Of a DNA stretch of 42,658 nt, positions 1 to 9,026 are shown piece by piece (the stretch's first letter is position 1; each line of letters opens with the position of its first letter). Under the pieces are notes generated by a model that did not search any database, was not told the origin of the DNA, and saw only the letters and a list, made by a program, of their open reading frames with translations. Location of the stretch: the NCBI GenBank assembly GCA_022822405.1, contig JAJEBT010000054.1, positions 1 to 42,658 of the forward strand. Reading direction: 5' to 3'. The translations under genes and the position numbers were made by a program. Source of the stretch: Alphaproteobacteria bacterium. Lineage in GTDB: Bacteria > Pseudomonadota > Alphaproteobacteria > MPNO01 > UBA830.

Positions 1-546
1 CATCTCCCAGCTCTCGGCCAGCGAGAACATCTTCGAGAGCACCCAGATCGCCTGGTTGGCCGCCGCCGGCGTGGCGCGCAGCCCGTGGTGGAGTTCACCT
101 GCATCCTCGGGGACAACATCTTTCAGCGCCTTCGTTCCCAAGGCCGGCAAGATGTGGCACTCGATGGCGATGCGGTAGTTCTTCGCCGTCCTCGGCTTGC
201 AGCGCGCCGCGACATGATCCTTCAGGCAGAGCGCCGCCAGATCCGCGACGGTGGGCTCGGGCGCCGGTTCCGGCGGCTTCGGGTCCTCGCCCCGCTTGAT
301 GCGGTCGATGGCCGCCGCCGCCTCGCGGCGGCGCTCCTCGACGGTCTTCTCGCCAGCCGGCCCCAGCGTCGCCCGCTTCAGGCCCGCCGGCCCCCTCGAC
401 TGGACGATGTAGAGCTTGCGCCCGGTGGCATGGACCCTGACCCCGAAGCCGGCGAGGTCGCGGTCCCAGAAGATGGCGTCCTTGCCGCCGGGCTTCAGCC
501 CGTCCACAATCCGCTTGGTGAGCCTGAGGGTGCTGCGTTTCGGCAT
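1..546 (-). CDS. Tyrosine-recombinase integrase, N-terminal part (truncated by window edge)
   Basis: This is the first 182 codons of a phage- or island-type site-specific integrase; the frame stays open to base 1. The protein starts MPKRSTLRLTKRIVDGLKPG and reads as the DUF4102-type arm-DNA-binding domain (about residues 5-90, with FWDRDLAGFGVRV and KLYIVQSRG). A core-binding SAM-like domain follows (about 95-180, with TVADLAALCL and RTAKNYRIAIECHILPALG). The catalytic R-H-R-Y domain would lie beyond the window. Such enzymes integrate and excise prophages and genomic islands. The start is the ATG at 546. Open frames on the other strand and in other frames here are shadows. The family call is firm; whether the gene is intact cannot be judged. 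Confidence 0.85.
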   Translation of the reverse strand, partial: MPKRSTLRLTKRIVDGLKPGGKDAIFWDRDLAGFGVRVHATGRKLYIVQSRGPAGLKRATLGPAGEKTVEERRREAAAAIDRIKRGEDPKPPEPAPEPTVADLAALCLKDHVAARCKPRTAKNYRIAIECHILPALGTKALKDVVPEDAGELHHGLRATPAAANQAIWVLSKMFSLAESWEM

Positions 547-1084
547 CGTCGTCGCGCTCCGCTGGAATCGCCCGCAGACCAGTCATCAAACCGTATGCGA
601 GCGGCATCAAGTCGGGGACGATTGAAGGCGATATCTGGCGGTAAGTCAAGGGCTCGGAGGCCGGAGAGGACAGAGAAATATCAGCTATTACAACGCTCTA
701 TCACACTTTCGGCGACGGACGGCGGACGGTGGCGGAGAATGGCCACACTAACATGCGACCCCGGAACAAGCCCAAAGGTTGCTGACATGCTGCGAAGGGC
801 GCCTGGCCCGGTGTCTTCCGCTTGCCGCCGCCACAACCCCGTCACGGTATCCCGCGGAAGCGGTGCCGCGGGATCGGCCAGCCGGTTCACGATGTACCAA
901 ATGACGGGATTGCGCGGGTGCTGCCATCCTGAGGGCCCCTCAGCGGGTACCAATCCGTGCCCAGGTGCTGCACGCTTAGGCTAGAAGCCAAGCTGCGGCG
1001 CATCCTCTGCGCTCAGGCTGTGCGTTCTGGCACGACAAAACCACGAAGACCCGATATCGAGGGCGCCGTGGAGGAGGTATTGTC
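547..1084. other. Intergenic region between integrase and molybdopterin oxidoreductase
   Basis: I see no convincing gene here; the open frames read as random arginine/proline-rich translations. It holds the divergent promoters of the integrase (leftward) and the molybdopterin oxidoreductase (rightward), which I cannot place precisely. It also holds a perfect 9-bp inverted repeat listed separately. Confidence 0.5.
849..874. repeat. Perfect 9-bp inverted repeat
   Basis: ATCCCGCGG (849-857) and CCGCGGGAT (866-874) are exact reverse complements separated by 8 nt. No T-run follows, so it is not a typical intrinsic terminator. It could be a protein-binding site or part of an integrase-related site; the function is unknown. 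Confidence 0.5.
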
Positions 1085-3139
1085 ATGGTTGCTACCGGGA
1101 TTGGCGGAACACATCCCAGCGTCTGCCCGCTTGACTGTCCGGATACCTGTAGCCTTTCGGTCAGGACGGATGGCACGCGCGTTCTCGACGTGCGTGGCTC
1201 GAAAGCCAACCCATATACGGGTGGCGTAGTCTGCAACAAAGTTGCCCGCTCCTATCCGGAGTTCGTTCACGGACCTGCACGGCTTACCCGCCCGCTCAAG
1301 CGCACCGGCCCGCGTGGCGTGGGTGCGTTCACTCCCATTTCCTGGGACGAGGCCTTGGAATTGATCCATGCAGGCATTGTTGGTGCCATGGCACGGCACG
1401 GCCCGCAGACAGTGTTGCCGCTGAACTATGCCGGACCGCACGGAGAGCTCGCTGGAGGCTCCATGGCCTCTCGCTTTTTCCACCGGTTGGGAGCCTCGCT
1501 GCTCGCCCGCGGACAACTGTGCGGGATCGTACGAAGTTCCGCGTACGCGAGTCTCTACGGAACCGCGCCCGGGATGCCGCCTGAGCAGATGCGTCACTCG
1601 GACCTCATCGTCGTATGGGGCAACAACGTCACCGTCTCCAATCTGCATCTAATGCGGGAAATCAACGCGGCGCGCGAGACTAGCGGTGCTCGGTTGGTCG
1701 TCATTGACCCGAAGCGTACGCGCGTCGCCGAGCAAGCCGACCTCTTCATCCAGATCCGACCAGGCACCGATGTCGTGTTTGCCCTGGCGATGGCGGCAGA
1801 ACTTGAGCGCCGCAACGCTCTCGACCATGCTTTTATCGATCAATGGGTTGACGGCCATGAAACCTATCTGGCGCATGCGCGCGCATATACGCCCGAAATG
1901 GTCGCTGAAACCTGCGGCGTCAGTCCCGCGGCGTTCCACATGTTCGCGGAGTGGTACAGCAATGCGAAGACGGTCGGAGTCTCCGTCGGCAATGGAATGG
2001 AACGCGGTCGCAGCGGTGGCTCAGGCCTGCGCGCGGCGATGGCACTCCAGGCTCTCACTGGCAATCACGGTCGGCTCGGCGCTGGCGTTTTCGCCAAACC
2101 CGGCCACGCTTTTCCCAGGGCTGCCGCCCGGCTGCAGCGTCCGGACCTTGTTCCGGACGGTACCAGGACGATCAACATTGTTGATGTCTCGCGCCTGTTG
2201 CTGGACGAGAATCTGGACCCGCCGATTCGCGCTGTCGTCATTTACAACCACAACCCGGTCGCCACTCATCCCGATCAAAATCGCATGCGCCGGGCACTTG
2301 CCCAGGAGGATGTGTTCGTTGCGGGAGCCGATGTGGTGATGACGGATTCAATGAAGTACTGCGACGTCGTGCTGCCGGCGGCCAGCCATTTCGAGCACGC
2401 CGACATCTATGCCTCGTATGGACACTGCTATCTGCAGAGAGCGGAGCCGGTCATCCCCTGCGTCGGTGAAGCGCTGCCGAACACGGAGATTTTCCGGCGT
2501 CTCGCGGCCCGTTTCGGCTTCGAGGACTCGATATTTCGCGAATCCGACGAGGTGCTGATGGACTCAGCATTCCTCGACGATGACCCCCGGCTGTGTGGCC
2601 ACCAGCCCAGCCAACTTCCCCTCGACACGGCCATCGCCATCAAGACCGTCGATGGAGCGGTTCCAGTCATGTGCGACACGATTGCGCCCGCTACCGAGTC
2701 GGGCAGAATCGAACTGTTCAGCCGCGACCTTGAGGACAGGTTCGGTTATGGACTGCCACGATATGAACCGGTTGATCGAGCGTATCAGTTCACCATCATT
2801 TCTCCGTCATCTCCACGACGGATAAATGCCACCTTCGGCCACTGCGCGCTGTCCGGTGATCATGAGGAGGTCGAAATTAACCCGGCCGACGCCGAGTCCC
2901 GGGGTATATCCGATGGTGACGTGCTTCGGGTCTTCAACGATCGCGGCGAAACCCACCTTGTGGCACGGATCACCGATGCAGTTCTGCCAGGCGTCCTCTA
3001 TACCCCGAAAGGCGTTTGGCTCTCGGCGAGCCCAACAGGGCAGACTGTCAACGCGCTTCTCAACGCTGACATTCGGACCGATATTGAAAACGGCGCGTGC
3101 TGCAACGAGGCGTTCTGCGAAGTCGAGCCGATTGGTTGA
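1085..3139 (+). CDS. Molybdopterin-dependent oxidoreductase (DMSO reductase superfamily)
   Basis: This 684-residue protein is a cytoplasmic molybdopterin/[4Fe-4S] catalytic subunit of the anaerobic-dehydrogenase (COG0243) type. The iron-sulfur cysteines are C14, C18, C22 and C50 (CPLDCPDTC, then GGVVCNK). Domains for binding two pterin guanine dinucleotides follow: VVWGNNV and VVIDPKRTRVAEQADLFI, then the C-terminal dinucleotide-binding domain from about residue 565 (GVLYTPKGVW). C146 in GQLCGIVRSS may be the molybdenum ligand, but this is inferred. There is no Tat signal. The start ATG follows a strong GGAGG. The gene stands alone without a small Fe-S or membrane subunit, as in single-subunit soluble members. 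The substrate is unknown. Confidence 0.85.
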   Translation: MVATGIGGTHPSVCPLDCPDTCSLSVRTDGTRVLDVRGSKANPYTGGVVCNKVARSYPEFVHGPARLTRPLKRTGPRGVGAFTPISWDEALELIHAGIVGAMARHGPQTVLPLNYAGPHGELAGGSMASRFFHRLGASLLARGQLCGIVRSSAYASLYGTAPGMPPEQMRHSDLIVVWGNNVTVSNLHLMREINAARETSGARLVVIDPKRTRVAEQADLFIQIRPGTDVVFALAMAAELERRNALDHAFIDQWVDGHETYLAHARAYTPEMVAETCGVSPAAFHMFAEWYSNAKTVGVSVGNGMERGRSGGSGLRAAMALQALTGNHGRLGAGVFAKPGHAFPRAAARLQRPDLVPDGTRTINIVDVSRLLLDENLDPPIRAVVIYNHNPVATHPDQNRMRRALAQEDVFVAGADVVMTDSMKYCDVVLPAASHFEHADIYASYGHCYLQRAEPVIPCVGEALPNTEIFRRLAARFGFEDSIFRESDEVLMDSAFLDDDPRLCGHQPSQLPLDTAIAIKTVDGAVPVMCDTIAPATESGRIELFSRDLEDRFGYGLPRYEPVDRAYQFTIISPSSPRRINATFGHCALSGDHEEVEINPADAESRGISDGDVLRVFNDRGETHLVARITDAVLPGVLYTPKGVWLSASPTGQTVNALLNADIRTDIENGACCNEAFCEVEPIG

Positions 3140-3491
3140 CGATGAGCGCTCCGGGAACACCGCTCCGTGCGGTCCCCGAGGGCCTGCGGGAGTGGGATTG
3201 CGCGACAGTCGGATGCGGCCACTTGCTTGTAGCCCGAGGGCCGGTGTTATCAAGCGGAAGGTCTCGGACCTGAATAATCACGTCAAATCAATATCTTGTA
3301 TCGCCAATCGGTGCCCGAAAAAGGTGCTGGGCAATACAGGCCGGTGATCGAGTTCGGCCTCAATAGAAAATCCGACGTTCGCCTGCGCTTCCACCGGCCG
3401 AGCGCACCGAATTGTGGCACCGGGAGAGTTCTGGTAGCCTCGCCAAGGCGCGGGCAACGCGCAAATCGTGCTTTACGAGGGAATTTCCACC
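3140..3491. other. Intergenic region without a recognised gene
   Basis: About 350 bases separate the molybdopterin oxidoreductase from the GMC oxidoreductase. The open frames across it are extensions of shadow frames. No terminator with a clear T-run was found. It should contain the GMC promoter. Confidence 0.4.
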
Positions 3492-5129
3492 GTGCCATCG
3501 TCAGAGAGTTTCGATTTCGTGATCGTTGGCGCCGGATCCGCGGGATGCGTGCTTGCCCACCGGCTGAGCGAGGACGGAACCAGCCGGGTTCTCGTTCTGG
3601 AAGCCGGCATCCGCGACCGCAGCATGCTGATTCACCTGCCGCTCGGTGTCGGCAAGGTATGGAACCACCCGCGTTTCAACTGGTCCTACATGTCCGAACC
3701 AGAGCCCCATCTCGGGGGGCGCCAGATCTTCCATCCCCGTGGCAAGGTGCTTGGCGGCGGGTCGTCGATAAACATGATGGCCTATGTGCGCGGCAACCGG
3801 GGAGATTTCGACCGGTGGCGGCAGACCGGGCTCGGCGGCTGGTCCTATGACGACGTGCTGCCGTATTTCAAGCGGGCGGAGTCGTTCGAGGACCGCGACA
3901 ACCCCTATCATGGGGCGGACGGTCCGTGGAAGATTCGCACGACGCCGATTGCCGATCCGATCATCGACACCTTCTTCGACGCCGCTCGGTCCGCCGGATA
4001 CCCGCAGACGCCGGACTACAACGGCGCCGTCCAGGACGGTGTCGCCCGTCTCCAGATCAATGTCGACCGGGGCCGGCGGCAGAGCACGGCGGTCGCCTAT
4101 CTGCGGCCCGCGATGCAGAGATCCAATGTCAAGGTGGAGACCGGCGCGCATGTTACGCGGGTCCTGCTTGAGGAGGGCCGGGCGGTCGGCGTCGAATATG
4201 TCATTGGCGGAGAGACCAGACGAGCCCGCGCGGAGCGCGAGGTGGTCCTGTCGGGAGGGGCCATCAACTCGCCTCAGGTCCTGATGCTGTCCGGGATCGG
4301 CCCCGGGGACCATCTTGCGGAGTTCGGCATCGAGACCAGGCATGAACTGCCCCAGGTCGGCGGAAACCTGCAGGACCATCCTGCGATCGGCGTCGAATAC
4401 GAATATGCAACACCGTCGCGATTCCACGAGCACCTGCGGATGGACCGGCTTTTCCTGAATGCGATCCGCGCCATGCTCTTCGGGAGGGGTCCAGTTGGCC
4501 TGCCACCGTCGTCGCTGACCGGTTTCTTCAAGAGCCGCCCTGAACTCGAACTGCCCGACATCCAGATGTTCTTCCGGCCAACGGCCTTGGACGCGCGCGA
4601 GTGGTTTCCGGTGATCCGCCCGCCGGCGGACGAGAGTTTCGCTTTCCGGACCTGCCATTTGCGTCCCGAGAGCCGTGGCACCGTGCGCCTGCGTTCGGCG
4701 GATCCTGTCGATCCGGTACGCATCCAGAACAACTTCCTCGCGACCGAGACCGACCGGTTCGTGCAGCGAGAGAGTTTCCGGCTCATCCGCCGGCTTGCCG
4801 CGCAGCCGGCATTCGATGGCGCGCGCGGCAAGGAACTGATGCCGGGAGACGCCGTGAACAGCGATGACGAGGTGGATGCCTTCGTTCGCGAGACGTTGAC
4901 GACGGTGTATCATCCGGCAAGCACCTGCCGGATGGGTGCCGATCAGAACTCGGTTGTCGATTCGGAACTCAGGGTGCGCGGAGTCGACGGGCTTCGCGTT
5001 GCTGACGCGTCGATCTTCCCCGACCTCATCGGAGGAAATATCAACGCGGTCGTGGTGATGGTGGCGGAAAAGGCCTCCGACATGATCCTCGGCAGGCCGG
5101 CGCCGGCCGCATCGGAAGGGGCCGGATGA
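3492..5129 (+). CDS. GMC-family FAD oxidoreductase (choline dehydrogenase-like)
   Basis: This flavoprotein dehydrogenase acts on an alcohol whose identity is not visible. The N-terminal Rossmann motif is [18 protein letters not shown]. The first GMC signature is present ([19 protein letters not shown]), as is the second ([18 protein letters not shown]). The C-terminal catalytic region has [10 protein letters not shown], with the active-site histidine, and the FAD-closing segment [18 protein letters not shown] longer frame opens at GTG 3468. I prefer GTG 3492 because CGAGGGA lies at the right distance upstream, giving about 545 residues, normal for the family. The 3-hydroxyanthranilate dioxygenase-like gene starts 77 bp downstream, so co-transcription is likely. 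Confidence 0.88.
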   Translation: MPSSESFDFVIVGAGSAGCVLAHRLSEDGTSRVLVLEAGIRDRSMLIHLPLGVGKVWNHPRFNWSYMSEPEPHLGGRQIFHPRGKVLGGGSSINMMAYVRGNRGDFDRWRQTGLGGWSYDDVLPYFKRAESFEDRDNPYHGADGPWKIRTTPIADPIIDTFFDAARSAGYPQTPDYNGAVQDGVARLQINVDRGRRQSTAVAYLRPAMQRSNVKVETGAHVTRVLLEEGRAVGVEYVIGGETRRARAEREVVLSGGAINSPQVLMLSGIGPGDHLAEFGIETRHELPQVGGNLQDHPAIGVEYEYATPSRFHEHLRMDRLFLNAIRAMLFGRGPVGLPPSSLTGFFKSRPELELPDIQMFFRPTALDAREWFPVIRPPADESFAFRTCHLRPESRGTVRLRSADPVDPVRIQNNFLATETDRFVQRESFRLIRRLAAQPAFDGARGKELMPGDAVNSDDEVDAFVRETLTTVYHPASTCRMGADQNSVVDSELRVRGVDGLRVADASIFPDLIGGNINAVVVMVAEKASDMILGRPAPAASEGAG

Positions 5130-5206
5130 CGGACGGCACCGCGTCCTGCTGATATCGGCCGGCCGGCGTCGTCACCGCCCGTCGGCCAAGCAAGGGAGAC
5201 AAGCGA

Positions 5207-5716
5207 ATGTTGCCTATGCCAGTTGCCGACCTCAACGCGATATCCGAGGAGCTCGGCCGAACGGGGGCGCATGTCCACGTATTGTGGCAGACGCCCGAGT
5301 CTCTAGTGTTCGTCGCGCGCGGCCGCCCGTATCGTAGCGAGTTCCACATCAATCCCGGCGACGAGACCATGACCATGCTGCGCGGCGAGATGAAGCTTCA
5401 CTACCGTACGCCGGAGGGAGAGGAGGATGTGGCCGTCGTCAGGGAGGGCTGCACGATCTATACCGCTGCCGGCATACCGCATTCGCCGCGGTTTCCGCCG
5501 GACGCCTATCTTCTGGTCTCGGAGCGCATGCGCCGCGGTGGCGAGATCGATCGTTTCCAGTGGTACTGTCCCTCATGCGACGCCTTTCTCCACGAGGAGA
5601 CGTTCGTGGTCGACGACTACGCAAAGGATCCGGTCTCGAAGGCCTACGCGAATTTCTTCGATTCCGAGGAGCACCGCACCTGCGGAAAGTGCGGCCATGT
5701 CGCACCGCGGCCGTGA
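5207..5716 (+). CDS. 3-hydroxyanthranilate 3,4-dioxygenase-like cupin protein
   Basis: This 169-residue cupin matches the bacterial 3-hydroxyanthranilate 3,4-dioxygenase family, which opens the aromatic ring with Fe(II) and O2 in kynurenine degradation. The metal ligands fit H47, E53 and H92 (EFHINPGDE, IPHSPRFP). R43 and E106 match substrate-contact positions known from the family. The C-terminal rubredoxin-like iron site is present: CPSC (121-124) and a second CxxC near residues 160-163. The ATG follows GGGAGA. No other kynurenine-pathway gene is adjacent, and the partner is a GMC dehydrogenase, so the real substrate may be a related ortho-aminophenol or hydroxylated aromatic. Confidence 0.82.
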   Translation: MLPMPVADLNAISEELGRTGAHVHVLWQTPESLVFVARGRPYRSEFHINPGDETMTMLRGEMKLHYRTPEGEEDVAVVREGCTIYTAAGIPHSPRFPPDAYLLVSERMRRGGEIDRFQWYCPSCDAFLHEETFVVDDYAKDPVSKAYANFFDSEEHRTCGKCGHVAPRP

Positions 5717-5842
5717 TCGCGGGCGGGAACCTTTGATCCGGATGGCTGTACCCTCACGCGAAAGAGGCTGCCGCTAGAGGCCGTTCGGCGGGCGCCGGAA
5801 AGCCGCGTCCGCCCGTCGCTCGCGGGCGCTTGGCGGTACGGT

Positions 5843-6676
5843 TCAGTAGAACAGCAGCGTTCTGACTTCTATGCTCTCGCGTGCGGGAAGGCTGCTGTCT
5901 TTGCCATCCGGATCCTCGAACGCCGCGTGCGCGGTCCAGCGTGCGCGACCGTCGCGTTCTGAATCGAAGCATTTGAGCAGGATGACCTCGTCGCGCTCCA
6001 TCTCCGGGAAATAGTACCAGCGCTGCCGGGGATTGTAGCTGAGATTGAGGATGCCGCCGACGCGGTCCTTGTAGACGCGCCGGGCAACGATCATGTCGTT
6101 TGCCCCGATGCTGTCCCATTCGCAGATGGCGATCGGATCGGTCTTCACCGGCCCGGTCAGCGGGCGCCAGACGTTGATAGACGTGAAGCGCCGGTTGAGG
6201 CGCTCTTCCGCCTCGTCGGCGGGCAGCAGGTCGCGGACGCGCTGGGGGGCGGACTCGTCGGTAAAATCGTTGTGCGCGTTTCGCACCGGATCGCGCACGC
6301 CGAGCGCATCCCTCTTCGCCGGATCGCCGATGCGTATCGTATGGTCGAAGATGACGACCTTGGCGGCACCGGTTTCCCTGAGCAGCAGCCGTTCGAGTTC
6401 CGGGTAGTAGACGCTCTCGACCTCGGAACGGTCCGTGAAGTCCCTGACCGTGGTGGGATATCTCAGGAAGCTGAAGCCCTGCCGTTCCAGATCGAAGCTG
6501 TCCGCCGCGGGCCGTCCGTTATGGATCGCCACCTGCTTCATTTCGTAGGTTCCGGTCTTGGGATCGCTACGCCCGCCGCCGTCGCCGACCTGCGTTGTCG
6601 GGGTCTCGCCGGTATGCACGGTGAACTGGAGAATGCCCTGGACCGTGTCGTTGTGAGCCTGTGCTTCGAGTGTCAT
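5843..6676 (-). CDS. CmcJ/NvfI-family 2-oxoglutarate/Fe(II) oxygenase-like protein
   Basis: This 277-residue protein resembles the GA4-desaturase/CmcJ/NvfI group of non-heme iron oxygenases known from cephamycin and fungal secondary metabolism. Diagnostic segments are RNAHNDFT (H135 and D137 as the H-x-D iron pair), RFTSINVWRPL, YNPRQRWYYFPEM, KCFDSERDGRARWTAH (H250 as likely distal ligand) and a C-terminal SIEVRTLLFY with a candidate 2-oxoglutarate-binding arginine. It is convergent with the dioxygenase gene to its left. The substrate cannot be told. Members in proteobacteria are usually annotated as methyltransferase-like or hypothetical. Confidence 0.75.
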   Translation of the reverse strand: MTLEAQAHNDTVQGILQFTVHTGETPTTQVGDGGGRSDPKTGTYEMKQVAIHNGRPAADSFDLERQGFSFLRYPTTVRDFTDRSEVESVYYPELERLLLRETGAAKVVIFDHTIRIGDPAKRDALGVRDPVRNAHNDFTDESAPQRVRDLLPADEAEERLNRRFTSINVWRPLTGPVKTDPIAICEWDSIGANDMIVARRVYKDRVGGILNLSYNPRQRWYYFPEMERDEVILLKCFDSERDGRARWTAHAAFEDPDGKDSSLPARESIEVRTLLFY

Positions 6677-6767
6677 GATTTCAGGTCTTCCGTTGTTTGC
6701 CGGCCTGAGAATACCATGCCTTGGCGCCTTGGCGCCAAGATTTTCCCTTCACCTCTGCGGACGCCGC

Positions 6768-6967
6768 TGGTTCCCGGTGCACAGCTTCGGCACGCTGCTC
6801 GACGATCTTGCGACACTGACGCTGAACCGCATGGGCCTGTCCAACGCTCCCGCCACCACTTCGACGTTGTTATGGAACCGACCCCGTTGCAGCGCAGGGC
6901 GCTCTCCCTGCTCGATATCAGCACCGACGAGATGTTCCCAGTATCAGTCCACCTTGAATTGGAATAA
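6768..6967 (+). pseudogene. Remnant of a transposase C-terminus (IS1634/IS4-like)
   Basis: One frame reads FGTLLDDLATLTLNRM, then a neighbouring frame reads FDVVMEPTPLQRRALSLLDI before a stop at about 6967. This matches the usual C-terminal ending of IS1634-type transposases (a stretch like 'F..LL.DLATLTRN', then 'PTPLQ.RA..LL'). A frameshift near 6850 joins the two halves. The upstream catalytic part is absent. I infer a decayed insertion sequence between the oxygenase gene and the Fic gene. Terminal inverted repeats were not found. Confidence 0.4.
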
Positions 6968-7016
6968 CTATCTGATATTATGAGCAGATCATGCGATACG
7001 GCTGATGAAGTCCCGA

Positions 7017-8444
7017 TTAGTCGTGCTCCATCGCAGCAGCCTGCTCATTCCCCGGCTTGTTCCAGGTCTCCTGCCATGCCTTGAACTGCGACGGCCTTAT
7101 CCGATAGCGCGCGAAGTTGCCCTCATGGAGTCCCAGAACTTCGTTTTCGGCGACCTCCCTGAATTGGTCCTGTTGACCGGCTTCGACGTTCTTTCCGGCC
7201 CAGGCGGCGATGCGAGAGAAGGTCGCTTTCTTGTCCAGCCGCTCGAGTACGACAACCTGGACGATCTCGCGCAGGGCTTCGCGATGCTTCCAGCGGAACG
7301 GGTCCGGCTCGCCAAGTGATTGCCTGACTGCCGCGTAGCGCGGTGCAGAACGCTCATAAGCCCAGATGAAAACGTCCTTGAGCAGATCGATCCGGTTCAG
7401 TTCGTACACGCCGAGCATTGCTTCCGTGTAGATCTTGGCCGGAACGTCGGTGAACGAGAGCGGCGCGAGGTTCGTCTTGATCAAAGGTATGTTCGCGGCG
7501 AGGCGCGAGACGCGCTTGTTCACGTCATCGAAGGGCTGCAAGTACGGCAACTGCACCATATTGAAGAACGCCTGTTCGAACGGGTTTTCGATGGCCTCGG
7601 CAGTGGCCAGAACTTGATCGAAGCATTCTTCGATGAGTTGAGGCACTTCAAGCGGATGAAACACCGATTTTTCTATGCCGACCCCGATCCGGCGCAGGCA
7701 GCCGCTCGCTTCCGGGTTGGCCAGAAGATTGTCCGCCAGCAGGGCATGGAGGTTCAGGATCGTGTGCCGGTTGAACCCGATCTCTTCCGCCGAACCCGTG
7801 AGAAACTCGATTGCCTCCTTGTGGTTCAGGATCATTTGCGCTTCGAGTTGTTCTTTGCCTTCGGCCAGTTTGCCGAAGTCAATCAGCCGCTTTGTATCGA
7901 GCAGCGAGTAGGTGTTCCCTTCCAGACGGCTGGAGTTCCATGACAAATCGATAAGCAGTCGGTTCAGTATCTGCTTCACGTATGTTCCGGCGGATTGCGC
8001 CCCGGAAGTCGGGGTCCCGACCGTTCGCAGGTGTTCGCGTTCCTTCGCTGACAAGTAGGTGGTGTCGTTGGGCCTGTAAGCATCAAGGAACGCGCGCTGA
8101 TAACCGACGGGCTTTCGGGCGTGAAGAGGCTCGCGGACGCGCTCCTGGACTCCGGCCGCCTGCTTTGAGAGCGGCACTTCGCCAGCCAGCTCCTCTCCGG
8201 ATGCCTTGGAAGCCTTTGTCTGGCGCTTGGTGGCGGCAGGGGATAGATACTTGGTCCAGCGCCTTTCGCCCTCCTTGAGTAGACGGCCTTCGTCAACAAG
8301 GTGCTTGAGGTGATATTGAAGCGTGCGGCGAGCTATCTCCTCTTCCAGTTCATCCTGGATGTCCTGTATACCAATGCCTTCGGGGTGGGTGGACACCACC
8401 GCTTCAATGGCGTTCAATTCCTGCTCTGGTCTGGGTTTTGCCAT
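7017..8444 (-). CDS. Fic-family protein with N-terminal helix-turn-helix and degenerate active site
   Basis: This 475-residue protein starts with a winged-helix-like region (about 5-70: GIGIQDIQDELEEEIARRTLQYHLKHL), then a linker and a Fic/DOC domain. Fic enzymes usually transfer AMP from ATP to target proteins. An inhibitory-helix motif S-x-x-x-E-G is present (S171 to G176, SSRLEGN), which is typical of class II Fic proteins with built-in inhibition. The core motif reads QPFDDVNKRVSR (303-314), so the catalytic histidine of HPFxxGNGRxxR is Q303 and the first glycine is V308. The fold is clear, but classical AMPylation is doubtful. The DNA-binding N-terminus and the repeat array just upstream suggest autoregulation. 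No separate antitoxin gene is seen. Confidence 0.85.
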   Translation of the reverse strand: MAKPRPEQELNAIEAVVSTHPEGIGIQDIQDELEEEIARRTLQYHLKHLVDEGRLLKEGERRWTKYLSPAATKRQTKASKASGEELAGEVPLSKQAAGVQERVREPLHARKPVGYQRAFLDAYRPNDTTYLSAKEREHLRTVGTPTSGAQSAGTYVKQILNRLLIDLSWNSSRLEGNTYSLLDTKRLIDFGKLAEGKEQLEAQMILNHKEAIEFLTGSAEEIGFNRHTILNLHALLADNLLANPEASGCLRRIGVGIEKSVFHPLEVPQLIEECFDQVLATAEAIENPFEQAFFNMVQLPYLQPFDDVNKRVSRLAANIPLIKTNLAPLSFTDVPAKIYTEAMLGVYELNRIDLLKDVFIWAYERSAPRYAAVRQSLGEPDPFRWKHREALREIVQVVVLERLDKKATFSRIAAWAGKNVEAGQQDQFREVAENEVLGLHEGNFARYRIRPSQFKAWQETWNKPGNEQAAAMEHD

Positions 8445-8455
8445 GTCACTCTATC

Positions 8456-8554
8456 TTGCGCATAGACGATATGCGCAATTAAAACACATTTATGCGCAAT
8501 TATCAATTCTATGCGCAATTAATGTTGCGCATAGACGGTTTTTGGTTGCGCATA
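8456..8554. promoter_or_regulatory. Six-copy TTGCGCATA operator array in the fic promoter
   Basis: TTGCGCATA occurs six times in under 100 bp. Forward copies are at 8456, 8525 and 8546; reverse copies (TATGCGCAA) are at 8470, 8491 and 8510. Centre spacings are 14, 21, 19, 15 and 21 bp, some near two helical turns. The stretch is AT-rich against its surroundings. It ends 12 bp upstream of the fic start codon. On the minus strand a plausible promoter (TTGATA at 8506-8501, 16-bp spacer, TTTTAA at 8484-8479) sits among the copies. I infer binding by the Fic protein's own N-terminal domain or by an unlinked regulator. Confidence 0.75.
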
Positions 8555-9026
8555 GAGCCAATGTACAGCTTGGTAGATTATCGGCTGACCCAATTCAGAG
8601 AACCGGACATCCGAGCATTTCCGTTAGGCTGTGGTGGCCGAAGGCGCTGCTGCATTCCTTGGTGTCGCCCGTGTTTTCGAACCGTGACGCGGTCTGGGGC
8701 ACGGGGAACCGGGTTGGGCGCGCTGCCGCGTCAAATTTCCGGGACGCCTGCGTACGGGCGAAGTGTGCACCGCGACGCCGTGTGACAGGTGCGGGCAACT
8801 CCGGATCCGGCCGCTACGACAGGGGACCGGCATCCGGCAGCGCCGTGTCAGCCGATCTGGGCTTGCGCATCCTTTTGCGGCGCCTGGAAGGCTGATGTAG
8901 GGTTCAGGCGCCGGCCCGACCGAGTTTCCGGAAAAGGGTTTTCCGCCAGGCCGGTGAACGATAACGCCGGCAAGGCGGAAACCGGCTGCATCCGGACAGC
9001 CGACATGAGGGAAGGGAGAATGCGGC
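8555..9026. other. Intergenic region between fic and ridA without a recognised gene
   Basis: The frames here give no family resemblance and no good start/ribosome-site pairs. It should contain the RidA promoter. GAAGGGAGAA just before 9027 is the RidA ribosome binding site. Confidence 0.4.

Noticed and set aside
3501..4913. 470-codon minus-strand frame antisense to the GMC oxidoreductase
   Set aside because: Shadow frame; the plus-strand product has all GMC signatures.
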